Shown one piece after another: positions 6,963-13,255 of a stretch of 22,605 nt of DNA. The position numbers and the translations under genes were made by a program. The DNA is taken from positions 1-22,605 of the forward strand of contig JAILAO010000085.1 of NCBI GenBank assembly GCA_024681565.1, written 5' to 3'. Under the pieces are notes generated by a model. The model saw nothing but the letters and a program-made list of their open reading frames with translations, was not told the origin of the DNA and did not search any database. The DNA comes from Bacteroidales bacterium (GTDB lineage: Bacteria > Bacteroidota > Bacteroidia > Bacteroidales > UBA932). Every line of letters begins with the position of its first letter. The first letter of the stretch is position 1.

Positions 6963-7949
6963 ATGAACTACCTTTCCAACGAAAAATTGGTCATTGTCGG
7001 TGCCGCAGGCATGATTGGATCCAACATGGCCCAGACTGCACTGATGCTTAAACTAACCCCGAACGTGTGCCTTTACGATGTGTATGAGCCCGGTCTGCTC
7101 GGCGTCGTCGCCGAGATGGACCACTGTGCTTTCGAAGGCGCCAACATTACCTGGACGACCGATCCCGCCGTCGCATTCAAGGACGCCAAGTATATCATTT
7201 CTTCCGGCGGCGCACCCCGCAAGGAGGGCATGACCCGCGAAGACCTGCTCAAGGGCAATTGCCAGATTGCCGAGGACTTCGGCAAGAATGTCAAGACCTA
7301 TTGCCCGGATGTCAAGCACATCGTCGTGATCTTCAACCCCGCCGACCTGACCGGTCTCGTGGTCCTGCTTCACTCCGGTGTCCGTCCCGAGTGCGTGACC
7401 ACGCTTGCTGCCCTGGATTCCACCCGTCTTCAGGAAGCTCTCGCCCAGGAATTCGGTGTCCAGCAGTGCAAGGTGACCGGCGCGTACACGTACGGTGGTC
7501 ACGGTGAAGCGATGGCCGTTTTCGCCTCCAAGGCCGTCATCGACGGCACTCCGCTCTCGAAAAAGCAGCTTTCCGAGGAAAGATGGGCCGAGATCAAGCA
7601 CAACACGATCCAGGGTGGTTCCAACATCATCAAGCTTCGTGGCCGCAGCTCCTTCCAGAGTCCGGCTTACAACGCTGTCAAGATGATCGAGGCGGCCATG
7701 GGCGGTGACAAGTTCACCTGGCCTGCCGGTTGCTATGTCAACACTGCGGATTACCAGCATGTGATGATGGCCATGCCGTCCGTCATCGACGAGACCGGTG
7801 CCCACTTCTGCGCTCCTGCCGGCACTGCCGGAGAGCTTGCCGACCTCAAGGCTTCCTACGAGCACCTCTGCAAGATGCGGGACGAGATCATCGAGCTCGG
7901 CATCATCCCGCCCGTCAGCGAGTGGAAACAGTGCAACCCGAATCTGTAG
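6963..7949 (+). CDS. mdh: Malate dehydrogenase, NAD-dependent, Bacteroidetes type
   Basis: The 328-residue enzyme interconverts malate and oxaloacetate; in anaerobic Bacteroidales it works mainly in the reductive branch leading to fumarate and succinate. Visible features are the NAD-binding GAAGMIG (13-19) followed by an Asp at the end of the second strand (D39), the substrate loop with Arg86 and Arg92 (GGAPRKEGMTR), NPAD (125-128), LDSTR (151-155), and the catalytic His180 in YGGHGE. The C-terminus SEWKQCNPNL resembles Bacteroides homologues as I remember them. The reading could extend upstream to ATG 6906, but that would place codons across the -7 box, so 6963 is the likely start. A strong terminator follows 21 bases after the stop. 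Confidence 0.95.
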   Translation: MNYLSNEKLVIVGAAGMIGSNMAQTALMLKLTPNVCLYDVYEPGLLGVVAEMDHCAFEGANITWTTDPAVAFKDAKYIISSGGAPRKEGMTREDLLKGNCQIAEDFGKNVKTYCPDVKHIVVIFNPADLTGLVVLLHSGVRPECVTTLAALDSTRLQEALAQEFGVQQCKVTGAYTYGGHGEAMAVFASKAVIDGTPLSKKQLSEERWAEIKHNTIQGGSNIIKLRGRSSFQSPAYNAVKMIEAAMGGDKFTWPAGCYVNTADYQHVMMAMPSVIDETGAHFCAPAGTAGELADLKASYEHLCKMRDEIIELGIIPPVSEWKQCNPNL

Positions 7950-7970
7950 CACGCTCCGGAGAATACGATC

Positions 7971-7998
7971 AAGAGCCGCCCGAAAACGGGCGGCTCTT
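7971..7998 (+). terminator. Rho-independent terminator of mdh
   Basis: Perfect 12-bp stem (AAGAGCCGCCCG and its complement) with an AAAA loop, followed on the plus strand by TTCCTTTTAAT. On the minus strand no T-run follows, so it mainly serves mdh and also separates it from the convergent tRNA gene. Confidence 0.9.
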
Positions 7999-8012
7999 TC
8001 CTTTTAATACAG

Positions 8013-8086
8013 TCGGGGTGATGTGACTCGAACACACGACCCTCTGGTCCCAAACCAGATGCGCTAGCCAACTGCGCCACACCCCG
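8013..8086 (-). tRNA. tRNA-Pro (anticodon UGG)
   Basis: The minus strand folds as a 74-base tRNA. The acceptor stem CGGGGTG pairs with CACCCCG and is followed by discriminator A; the anticodon stem is TCTGG/CCAGA with loop TTTGGGA, giving anticodon TGG (8050-8052); the T-arm contains TTCGAGT. The 3' CCA is not encoded (the gene continues CTG), so CCA must be added by the nucleotidyltransferase. The UGG anticodon can read all four Pro codons by wobble if U34 is modified. Confidence 0.97.
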
Positions 8087-8096
8087 AAGCGGTGCG

Positions 8097-8128
8097 CAAA
8101 GTTATCCCGTATTCAGGAAAAAACAAAA
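8097..8128 (-). promoter_or_regulatory. Promoter of tRNA-Pro (TTTTG-N19-TAACTTTG)
   Basis: On the minus strand, TTTTG (8128-8124) and TAACTTTG (8104-8097) are separated by exactly 19 bases, a full match to the Bacteroidetes -33/-7 consensus. The mature tRNA begins 10 bases beyond the -7 box. It is the clearest complete promoter in the window. Confidence 0.8.
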
Positions 8129-8145
8129 TTGTCCCGAATAATTCC

Positions 8146-8153
8146 TATCTTTA
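8146..8153 (+). promoter_or_regulatory. Putative -7 box TATCTTTA for the lolD-like gene
   Basis: TATCTTTA (one mismatch to TAnnTTTG) ends 11 bases before the ATG at 8165. An overlapping ATATCTTG at 8153-8160 is an alternative. No proper -33 element was found. Confidence 0.4.
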
Positions 8154-8164
8154 TATCTTGGATT

Positions 8165-8818
8165 ATGATTGTCGAAGCAAAAGGCATACACAAGCGTTTC
8201 GGGACCCTGGAGGTCCTGAAGGGAATCGATTTCTGCGCCGAGGCGCATGAAGTCGTCGCCATTATGGGCGCGTCGGGCGCCGGCAAATCCACCCTCCTGC
8301 AGATTCTCGGCACGCTGTCCACGCCGGACAGCGGCAGCCTGTGCATCGACGGGGAGGATGTGCTGCGTCTGAAAGGGGACCGGCTGGCCGCCTTCCGGGG
8401 CCGCCGGATCGGATTCGTTTTCCAGTCGCATCACCTGCTTCCGGAATTCTCCGCCGTGGAGAACGTCCTGATTCCGGCGATGATCGCCGGGGTCCCGATG
8501 AAGGAAGCGCGTGCCAGGGCCGTCCGCCTGCTCGGCGAAGTGGGCCTGGAGGGGCGTCTGGACCACAAACCGGCAGAGTTGTCCGGCGGAGAACAGCAGC
8601 GTGTCGCCATCGCCCGCGCCCTGGTCAACGACCCGGCCGTACTTTTTGCCGACGAACCTACCGGCAATCTGGATTCCGCTACGAAACAGGAGATCCACCG
8701 TCTCTTCTTCTCGCTGCGGGACCGCCTGGGCCAGACCATCGTCATCGTTACGCACGATTCCGAACTTGCCGGTCTGTGTGACCGTTGTCTGGTCATGCGG
8801 GACGGCCAGTTCATCTGA
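8165..8818 (+). CDS. ABC transporter ATP-binding protein, LolD/MacB family
   Basis: This 217-residue ATPase has every nucleotide-binding motif: Walker A GASGAGKS (35-42), Q-loop Gln87 in FVFQSHHLLPEFSA, signature LSGGEQQR (139-146), Walker B VLFADEP (159-165) and H-loop His197. The Q-loop context and the ending DRCLVMRDGQFI are typical of LolD, which drives release of outer-membrane lipoproteins from the inner membrane; FtsE and MacB-type ATPases are close relatives, so the exact substrate is inference. No LolC/E-type permease gene is next to it, so its membrane partner is presumably encoded elsewhere. ATG 8165 is preferred to an upstream ORF start at 8129, which overlaps the promoter. The esterase gene follows 25 bases later on the same strand. 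Confidence 0.88.
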   Translation: MIVEAKGIHKRFGTLEVLKGIDFCAEAHEVVAIMGASGAGKSTLLQILGTLSTPDSGSLCIDGEDVLRLKGDRLAAFRGRRIGFVFQSHHLLPEFSAVENVLIPAMIAGVPMKEARARAVRLLGEVGLEGRLDHKPAELSGGEQQRVAIARALVNDPAVLFADEPTGNLDSATKQEIHRLFFSLRDRLGQTIVIVTHDSELAGLCDRCLVMRDGQFI

Positions 8819-8843
8819 TAGACACCAAAACCAATCACCACGT

Positions 8844-10217
8844 ATGAAATATTATCTGACAGTGTTCCTTGCCGCGTGCGCCCTGATGGCCGCCGCACCG
8901 GCTGCTTCAGCCCAGACCTGCCGCTTTGATTTCGGCGCTGCCGAGACCGCGGACGGTTTCACTCCCGTAACGGCCGCCACCCTGTATTCCGATGCACTGG
9001 GGTACGGATTCGAACCCGGGGCTGCCGTAACGGAAGTGACCCGCAAGAAAGGAACGGCCCTTACCCGTGATTATGTCACCTCCGCCGATCCTTTCCGTTT
9101 CTCGGTCAAACTTCCAGAAGGCAATTATAAAGTCACGCTCACCCTCGGAGATACCCAGGGCACATCCCGGACGACCGTCAAGTCGGAGGTCCGGCGTCTG
9201 ATGCTCGAGAGCGTGGAGACCGGAAAGGGTGAAGTCCGTACCGTTTCTTTCAATGTCAATATCCGCACGCCGAAACTTTCAAAGGGAAATGAGATCAAAC
9301 TCAATTCCCGCGAACTGGACTATGCTACGGGGCAGATCAAGTCCTTGACCTGGGATGATAAGCTCACCCTGCAGTTCCACGACAGCATGCCGGCTGTCTG
9401 CGCCGTCGAGATCGAGCCGGCCGCGGACTCGGTCGTTTCCGTTTTCATCATCGGAGATTCCACCGTCACCGATCAGGGCGGCGGCGGTACCTGGGGCCAG
9501 TATCTGCCCCGTTGGTTCGATACCCGCGTGGTCGTATCCAATCATGCCGAAAGCGGGATGACCATCAAGGGTTTCCGCTTCGGACGCCGTTGGGACAAGA
9601 TCATGGAAAGCGCCAAGCCGGGGGATTACCTGCTGATCCAGCTGGGCACCAATGACGAGAAATCCAAGGGGCACGACCCGATGTGGGATGCGGAAGACCA
9701 TGCCGGCGACTGGGTCCGTACGCATTCGGATCCGGAGAAGGATTATGTGTGGGGACTGGCCACGATGGCCCTGGAAGCCAAACGCCACGGGATGATTCCG
9801 GTGATCGTGTCTCCGATGACCAAGATCGACCGCCGTACCGCCACGTCCACGGAACTGATGACGCCCTACGGCATCAATGCCCGTCGGGGCGCCGAGCTGG
9901 GCGAATGCGCCTATATCGACCTCTGGGGAATGAGCCGGGACATCGTCTCGACGCTTGGACAGGATGCCCTCGCCGTTTACTCCGACGGTACGCACACCGA
10001 CAACTACGGGGCCTATCTCTTCTCCCTCTGTATTGTCAAGGGGATCCGGGAGAACGGTCTGGGGCTGCAGGAATTCCTGCTTCCGGGTACGCCTTCTTTC
10101 GATCCGAAGGCTCCGGCGCCCGCGTTGAAGGACTTCACCTGCCCGATCGAGCCGCGCCGCGCGCCGCAGCGTCCGGTGGTCCGGCCGAACGGCCAGACCG
10201 AGTTCGGTCCGCTTTAG
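8844..10217 (+). CDS. Secreted SGNH/GDSL esterase, rhamnogalacturonan acetylesterase-like
   Basis: The 457-residue protein has a signal peptide (MKYYLTVFLAACALMAAAPAASAQ), an N-terminal beta-rich domain (about 25-195) containing RFDFG and YGFEPG that resembles the galactose-binding-like domain found in this group, and an SGNH hydrolase domain. Catalytic blocks are visible: GDS with Ser206, block II Gly238 in NHAESG, block III Asn270 in LGTND, and Asp381/His384 in SDGTHTD. Relatives remove acetyl groups from pectin rhamnogalacturonan; the true substrate here is inferred. There is no SusC/SusD pair or other glycan gene nearby, so it is not part of a visible polysaccharide utilization locus. ATG 8844 is chosen inside a longer ORF because the signal peptide starts there. 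Its stop overlaps the mutY stop in TTAG. Confidence 0.87.
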   Translation: MKYYLTVFLAACALMAAAPAASAQTCRFDFGAAETADGFTPVTAATLYSDALGYGFEPGAAVTEVTRKKGTALTRDYVTSADPFRFSVKLPEGNYKVTLTLGDTQGTSRTTVKSEVRRLMLESVETGKGEVRTVSFNVNIRTPKLSKGNEIKLNSRELDYATGQIKSLTWDDKLTLQFHDSMPAVCAVEIEPAADSVVSVFIIGDSTVTDQGGGGTWGQYLPRWFDTRVVVSNHAESGMTIKGFRFGRRWDKIMESAKPGDYLLIQLGTNDEKSKGHDPMWDAEDHAGDWVRTHSDPEKDYVWGLATMALEAKRHGMIPVIVSPMTKIDRRTATSTELMTPYGINARRGAELGECAYIDLWGMSRDIVSTLGQDALAVYSDGTHTDNYGAYLFSLCIVKGIRENGLGLQEFLLPGTPSFDPKAPAPALKDFTCPIEPRRAPQRPVVRPNGQTEFGPL

Positions 10218-11215
10218 CCGGGCAGGGACTCCAGCAGCAGTTCGAAGAGGCGGGGCTTGGCGTAACGGTCGAGCTCCGCTTCTTCGATCCAGACGTATCC
10301 TTCCGGGAGGTCCGGTTCTTCCTGCGGTGTCCAGAGATAGAAGTCGGCCAGCAGCGTCCGGTGGGTCAGCTGGTGTTTCACCCCGGCCCGCAGCAGAAGC
10401 AGGTCCTTCTCCCCGGCTCCGTCGCGGGGCCCGGGTTCGCGGACTACCGGTTCATACAGGCCTTGCCAGATGTCCCCGGGGCCGCGGCGCCGGATGGCGG
10501 TCCGTCCCCGGAAACGCAGATAGATATAGTCGAAGCGGCGCGTCTGCACGGCCGTTCCTTTTTCCTTGACCGGCAGCCGGTCCACCTGTCCGGTGGCAAG
10601 GGCGGTGCAACTGTCTGCCAGCGGGCAGAGCAGGCAGGCCGGGGAGACCGGCGTGCACTGGACGGCGCCGAAATCCATCATGCCCTGGTTGAAATCCCCC
10701 GGGCGGTCCGTGGGCAGCAGTTTCCGGGCCAGTTCCGAGAACTCCTTTTTGGCGGCGGTGGACCCGACCGGGGTCACGATGCCGAAATGCCGGGCGAGCA
10801 CCCGATACACATTTCCGTCCACGACGGCGGCCGGCAGGCCGAAAGCGATGGAGCCGATGGCGGCGGCCGTATAGTCTCCGACCCCTTTGAGGCGGCGGAT
10901 TCCCTCGATCGTGTCCGGGAAAGCGCCCAGTTCCACGATCTGCCGGGCGGCGGCGTGGAGGTTGCGGGCACGGCTATAATAGCCGAGGCCCTGCCAGAGG
11001 CGCAGGACTTCGTCTTCGCTGGCGGATGCCAGTGCCTTCACATTCGGAAATGCCGCCATGAAACGTTCCCAGTATGCCTGCCCCTGCGCGATGCGGGTCT
11101 GCTGGAGGATGATCTCGCTCAGCCAGATGGCATAAGGGTCCCGGGTGTGGCGCCAGGGGAGGTCCCGTCCGTTGGCGGCATACCATTCCAGGATGGTTTC
11201 TGAAAAGGGAATCAT
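10214..11215 (-). CDS. mutY: A/G-specific adenine glycosylase MutY
   Basis: The 333-residue enzyme removes adenine mispaired with 8-oxoguanine. Visible are the catalytic Glu34 in SEIILQQTR, the helix-hairpin-helix LKGVGDYTAAAI (109-120), the catalytic Asp133 in VVDGNVYR, and four iron-sulfur cysteines at 187, 194, 197 and 203 with the classic 6-2-5 spacing. A Nudix-like C-terminal domain follows (about 225-333) and contains KHQLTHRTL, the usual 8-oxoG recognition segment. It is transcribed toward the esterase, overlapping it by 4 bases, and diverges from the small barrel gene. Its putative -7 box lies only 5 bases before the ATG. Confidence 0.96.
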   Translation of the reverse strand: MIPFSETILEWYAANGRDLPWRHTRDPYAIWLSEIILQQTRIAQGQAYWERFMAAFPNVKALASASEDEVLRLWQGLGYYSRARNLHAAARQIVELGAFPDTIEGIRRLKGVGDYTAAAIGSIAFGLPAAVVDGNVYRVLARHFGIVTPVGSTAAKKEFSELARKLLPTDRPGDFNQGMMDFGAVQCTPVSPACLLCPLADSCTALATGQVDRLPVKEKGTAVQTRRFDYIYLRFRGRTAIRRRGPGDIWQGLYEPVVREPGPRDGAGEKDLLLLRAGVKHQLTHRTLLADFYLWTPQEEPDLPEGYVWIEEAELDRYAKPRLFELLLESLPG

Positions 11216-11220
11216 GCCTG

Positions 11221-11228
11221 CAAAAATA
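11221..11228 (-). promoter_or_regulatory. Putative -7 box TATTTTTG for mutY
   Basis: The minus strand reads TATTTTTGCAGGC then ATG: a perfect TAnnTTTG match 5 bases from the start codon, predicting a leaderless or nearly leaderless mRNA. Confidence 0.5.
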
Positions 11229-11258
11229 CGAAATTGCAGGGTATATCCGTTTTTTTTC

Positions 11259-11266
11259 TAATTTTG
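11259..11266 (+). promoter_or_regulatory. Putative -7 box TAATTTTG for the small barrel gene
   Basis: TAATTTTG lies 3 bases before the first possible ATG (11270) and 12 before the second (11279). An ATTG at 11233-11236 is 22 bases upstream, too far for a standard -33. Confidence 0.45.
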
Positions 11267-11269
11267 TAG

Positions 11270-11899
11270 ATGATAAAAATGATTGATGTGAGAAAGTTCA
11301 AGATTATCCTGGCGCTGGCGGCCCTCTTTTCCTGTGGTGCCGTTGCCTCTGCGCAGGCGGAATGGAACGCCAATTTCGGCTACGCGACGACCAGTTTCCG
11401 GGGAACGGAGTGCTCTTCTTTCCTGTCCTCCCATCCCCTTCACGGCTTTTATGCCGGCGTGACCCATGAGTTTTATTTCTCCGCCCTCGCGGGCCTGACC
11501 TTCGAGCCGGGACTTTATTATTATTACCAGTCCGCGCAGAACGACGCCAATATGACTCCGAAGTTCATCCGGATGCACTACATGTCCGTTCCGTTCAACG
11601 TGAAATATTCTTTCGAACTGAGCCCGAGCCTGATGGCTTCTTTCTACAGCGGCCCCGTGGTCAATTTCGGTATCCTGGGCAATCTCTACCAGGATAACAC
11701 CTTCCATACGAATGTCAACCTGGAGGACCCGATGCACCGGCTGACGCGGGTGAACGCCCAGTGGGATTTCGGGCTGGCGGTCACGCTGGCCGGGGCCGTG
11801 CAGCTCCGTGTAGGCTATGCCCTGGGGCTGAGCCGGCTCATCACCGAACAGAATGTCTATAACAACAGTTTCAGCGTCGGTGCCGGCTTCCTGTTTTAA
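11270..11899 (+). CDS. Small outer-membrane beta-barrel (porin-family-like) protein
   Basis: The reading is 209 residues from ATG 11270, or 206 from ATG 11279 (MIDVRKFK), which I consider equally likely; the first ATG is so close to the -7 box that the mRNA would be leaderless. A signal peptide ends near VASAQ. The rest alternates polar and hydrophobic residues with many aromatics (FEPGLYYYYQ, FNVKYSFELSPSLMASFYSG, VQLRVGYALGLSRL) and ends SVGAGFLF with a terminal Phe, the usual outer-membrane barrel signature. The size suggests an 8-10-strand barrel of the kind Bacteroidetes carry in many copies. The ligand or role is not evident. A terminator begins 5 bases after the stop. Confidence 0.88.
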   Translation: MIKMIDVRKFKIILALAALFSCGAVASAQAEWNANFGYATTSFRGTECSSFLSSHPLHGFYAGVTHEFYFSALAGLTFEPGLYYYYQSAQNDANMTPKFIRMHYMSVPFNVKYSFELSPSLMASFYSGPVVNFGILGNLYQDNTFHTNVNLEDPMHRLTRVNAQWDFGLAVTLAGAVQLRVGYALGLSRLITEQNVYNNSFSVGAGFLF

Positions 11900-11904
11900 G
11901 GAAA

Positions 11905-11935
11905 AAAAGGTCCGGGGTAGCATCCCGGACCTTTT
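11905..11935. terminator. Bidirectional Rho-independent terminator
   Basis: A 12-bp perfect stem (AAAAGGTCCGGG, 11905-11916; complement 11924-11935) with loop GTAGCAT. T-runs follow on both strands: CCTTTTCGTTT on plus and a longer CCTTTTTTTCC on minus. It sits between convergent genes and probably serves both. Confidence 0.88.
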
Positions 11936-11938
11936 CGT

Positions 11939-12235
11939 TTAAGCTTCTTTCTCTCCTTCTTTCTTCTGGAGTTTTTCCTTGGCGTCGGCGTAGAGTTCCT
12001 TGACCTCCTCTCCGATTTCAGCCGCTTTCTCCTTGGCTTTCTGGGCCACTTCCGCAGCGTCCTCTTTCAGCTCCGCGAATTCTTCTTTTGCTTCTTCGCT
12101 GATCTCGGCAGCCTTTTCCTTGGCTTTCTGGGCCAGCTCGGCAGCTTTTTCCTTGGTGTACTGTACGGCTTCGTTGAAGCTTACCTTGCCGTCTCCGTCA
12201 AGGTCCATTGCTTTCTTTTTGGTTTCGTCGCTCAT
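11939..12235 (-). CDS. Small EF-hand protein with 29-residue amphipathic helical repeats
   Basis: This 98-residue protein has no signal peptide. Residues 11-22 (DLDGDGKVSFNE) form a textbook EF-hand calcium loop: Asp at positions 1, 3 and 5, Gly at 6, hydrophobic at 8, Glu at 12. From residue 28 to 85 there are two adjoining copies of a 29-residue unit sharing the block AQKAKEKAAEI, then a Lys/Glu-rich tail. The repeat is also visible in DNA: the 18 bases at 12031-12048 recur at 12118-12135, 87 bases apart. The composition (Ala, Lys, Glu, almost no aromatics) predicts long charged amphipathic helices, as in LEA-like or apolipoprotein-like proteins. Function is unknown. Calcium binding by a single loop would usually need dimerisation. 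The start ATG 12235 lies 24 bases after a -7-like TATATTTG. Confidence 0.85.
   Translation of the reverse strand: MSDETKKKAMDLDGDGKVSFNEAVQYTKEKAAELAQKAKEKAAEISEEAKEEFAELKEDAAEVAQKAKEKAAEIGEEVKELYADAKEKLQKKEGEKEA
12031..12135. repeat. Direct repeat inside the EF-hand/helical-repeat gene
   Basis: CCTTGGCTTTCTGGGCCA occurs at 12031-12048 and again at 12118-12135. The 87-base period equals 29 codons and is kept in frame, so the protein repeat arose by in-frame tandem duplication or is being kept similar by recombination. Confidence 0.85.
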
Positions 12236-12259
12236 GGGAATATGTTATTAGTTTATGTA

Positions 12260-12267
12260 CAAATATA
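12260..12267 (-). promoter_or_regulatory. Putative -7 box TATATTTG for the EF-hand gene
   Basis: Perfect TAnnTTTG match on the minus strand, 24 bases before ATG 12235. The leader is A/T-rich with no Shine-Dalgarno. No -33 TTTG is visible. Confidence 0.5.
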
Positions 12268-12306
12268 ATAAAAAGCGGGAATTTGCAGCATAATCCGAAT
12301 TCTTTG

Positions 12307-12314
12307 TATCTTTA
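12307..12314 (+). promoter_or_regulatory. Putative -7 box TATCTTTA for the DUF456 gene
   Basis: TATCTTTA lies 4 bases (AGGT) before ATG 12319; a TTTG is found at 12282-12285, 21 bases upstream. The transcript would start at or next to the start codon. Confidence 0.5.
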
Positions 12315-12318
12315 AGGT

Positions 12319-12810
12319 ATGAATACCGTGATGATTGTCATTGCCGTGATCCTCGGTATCGTAGGTATCATCGGCAGTATTGTTCCCGGATTGCCGGGCC
12401 CGCCTCTCAGCTGGGTCGGGATCCTGTTGATGTATTTTTTCGGCGGTACGGACAAGGCCGGCGACACCATGTCTCTGACGCTTCTGTTCGTCCTGCTGGC
12501 CGTTACCATCGTCGTGACGGTGCTGGACTACATCGTCCCGGCCTGGTTCACGAAACTGACCGGCGGGAGCAAATATGCCTCCTGGGGTGCGGTTCTCGGT
12601 CTGCTCGCCGGGTTGATTTTCCCCCTGCCCGGGGGCATGATCGTGACTTCGCTGCTGGCGGCGTTCCTGGCTGAGCTGCTGTTTGCCGGCAAGGATGCCG
12701 GTTCGTCGCTCAAGTCCTCGCTGGGAGCCTTCCTGGGCTTTTTGTTCGGGACGGGGATCAAACTGATCTCTTCGGCGGTGATGCTCTATTACATCATCGT
12801 GTTCATCTAG
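12319..12810 (+). CDS. DUF456 family integral membrane protein
   Basis: The 163-residue protein is almost entirely hydrophobic, with about four to five membrane helices. The opening IVGIIGSIVPGLPGPPLSWVG and the later LIFPLPGGMIVTSLLAAFLAELL are the Gly/Pro-rich motifs that define DUF456, a widespread family of unknown biochemical role. A short polar stretch (TKLTGGSKYASWGA) lies between helices. It is transcribed toward the tkt-lepA-yqaA unit and shares the four bases CTAG (12807-12810) with the yqaA stop codon. Confidence 0.88.
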   Translation: MNTVMIVIAVILGIVGIIGSIVPGLPGPPLSWVGILLMYFFGGTDKAGDTMSLTLLFVLLAVTIVVTVLDYIVPAWFTKLTGGSKYASWGAVLGLLAGLIFPLPGGMIVTSLLAAFLAELLFAGKDAGSSLKSSLGAFLGFLFGTGIKLISSAVMLYYIIVFI

Positions 12811-13244
12811 AACAGACCGACGATTATATTCCAGAACAGGTAGCGGATGGTCTTGCCGATCAACAGCATCAGGAACGTCCAGCCGCGGGGCGCTTTGTAG
12901 AAACCCAGGGCCAGGACCGACAGGTCCCCGATGATGGGCACCCAGCTGAACAACGCCAGCCAGACTCCGTATTTCTGCACCTTTTCCTGCTGTTGCTCCA
13001 GTTTTTCCCGGGTGACTTTGAACCATTTCTCGATCCACTCCCATTTCCCCAGCCAGCCCAGATAATAGGTGAACAGGCTGCCCAGCCAACTGCCGGTGGT
13101 GGCAGCAATCAGGCAGCCGACCGACTGGCCGGTGGTTGCAAGGATGGCGATGTAGAGCACATCCGAACTGAACGGTACGATGGACGCGGCGAGGGCGCTT
13201 CCGAGGAACAGACCCAGCAGACCGAGACTCTCCAACCACTCCAT
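12807..13244 (-). CDS. YqaA-family (SNARE-associated/DedA-like) inner-membrane protein
   Basis: The 145-residue protein starts MEWLESLGLLGLFLGSALAASIVPFSSDVL, has hydrophobic stretches near residues 5-25, 28-65 and 110-145, and carries family segments GSWLGSLFTYYLG and FSWVPIIGDLSVLALGFY. This is the VTT/YqaA type, related to DedA proteins implicated in lipid carrier or phospholipid movement; the role of YqaA itself is not settled. A charged amphipathic segment (KVTREKLEQQQEKVQKYG) separates the halves. It is third in the tkt-lepA-yqaA run, 11 bases after lepA, so it is probably cotranscribed. Confidence 0.87.
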   Translation of the reverse strand: MEWLESLGLLGLFLGSALAASIVPFSSDVLYIAILATTGQSVGCLIAATTGSWLGSLFTYYLGWLGKWEWIEKWFKVTREKLEQQQEKVQKYGVWLALFSWVPIIGDLSVLALGFYKAPRGWTFLMLLIGKTIRYLFWNIIVGLF

Positions 13245-13255
13245 GGGCTACCGGG

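Noticed and set aside
7971..7998. The mdh hairpin as a tRNA-Pro terminator
   Set aside because: No T-run follows on the minus strand, so it is assigned to mdh only.
9683..11203. A 506-codon plus-strand open frame covering the esterase end and mutY
   Set aside because: It overlaps two well-supported genes in the wrong frame or strand and shows no domain.
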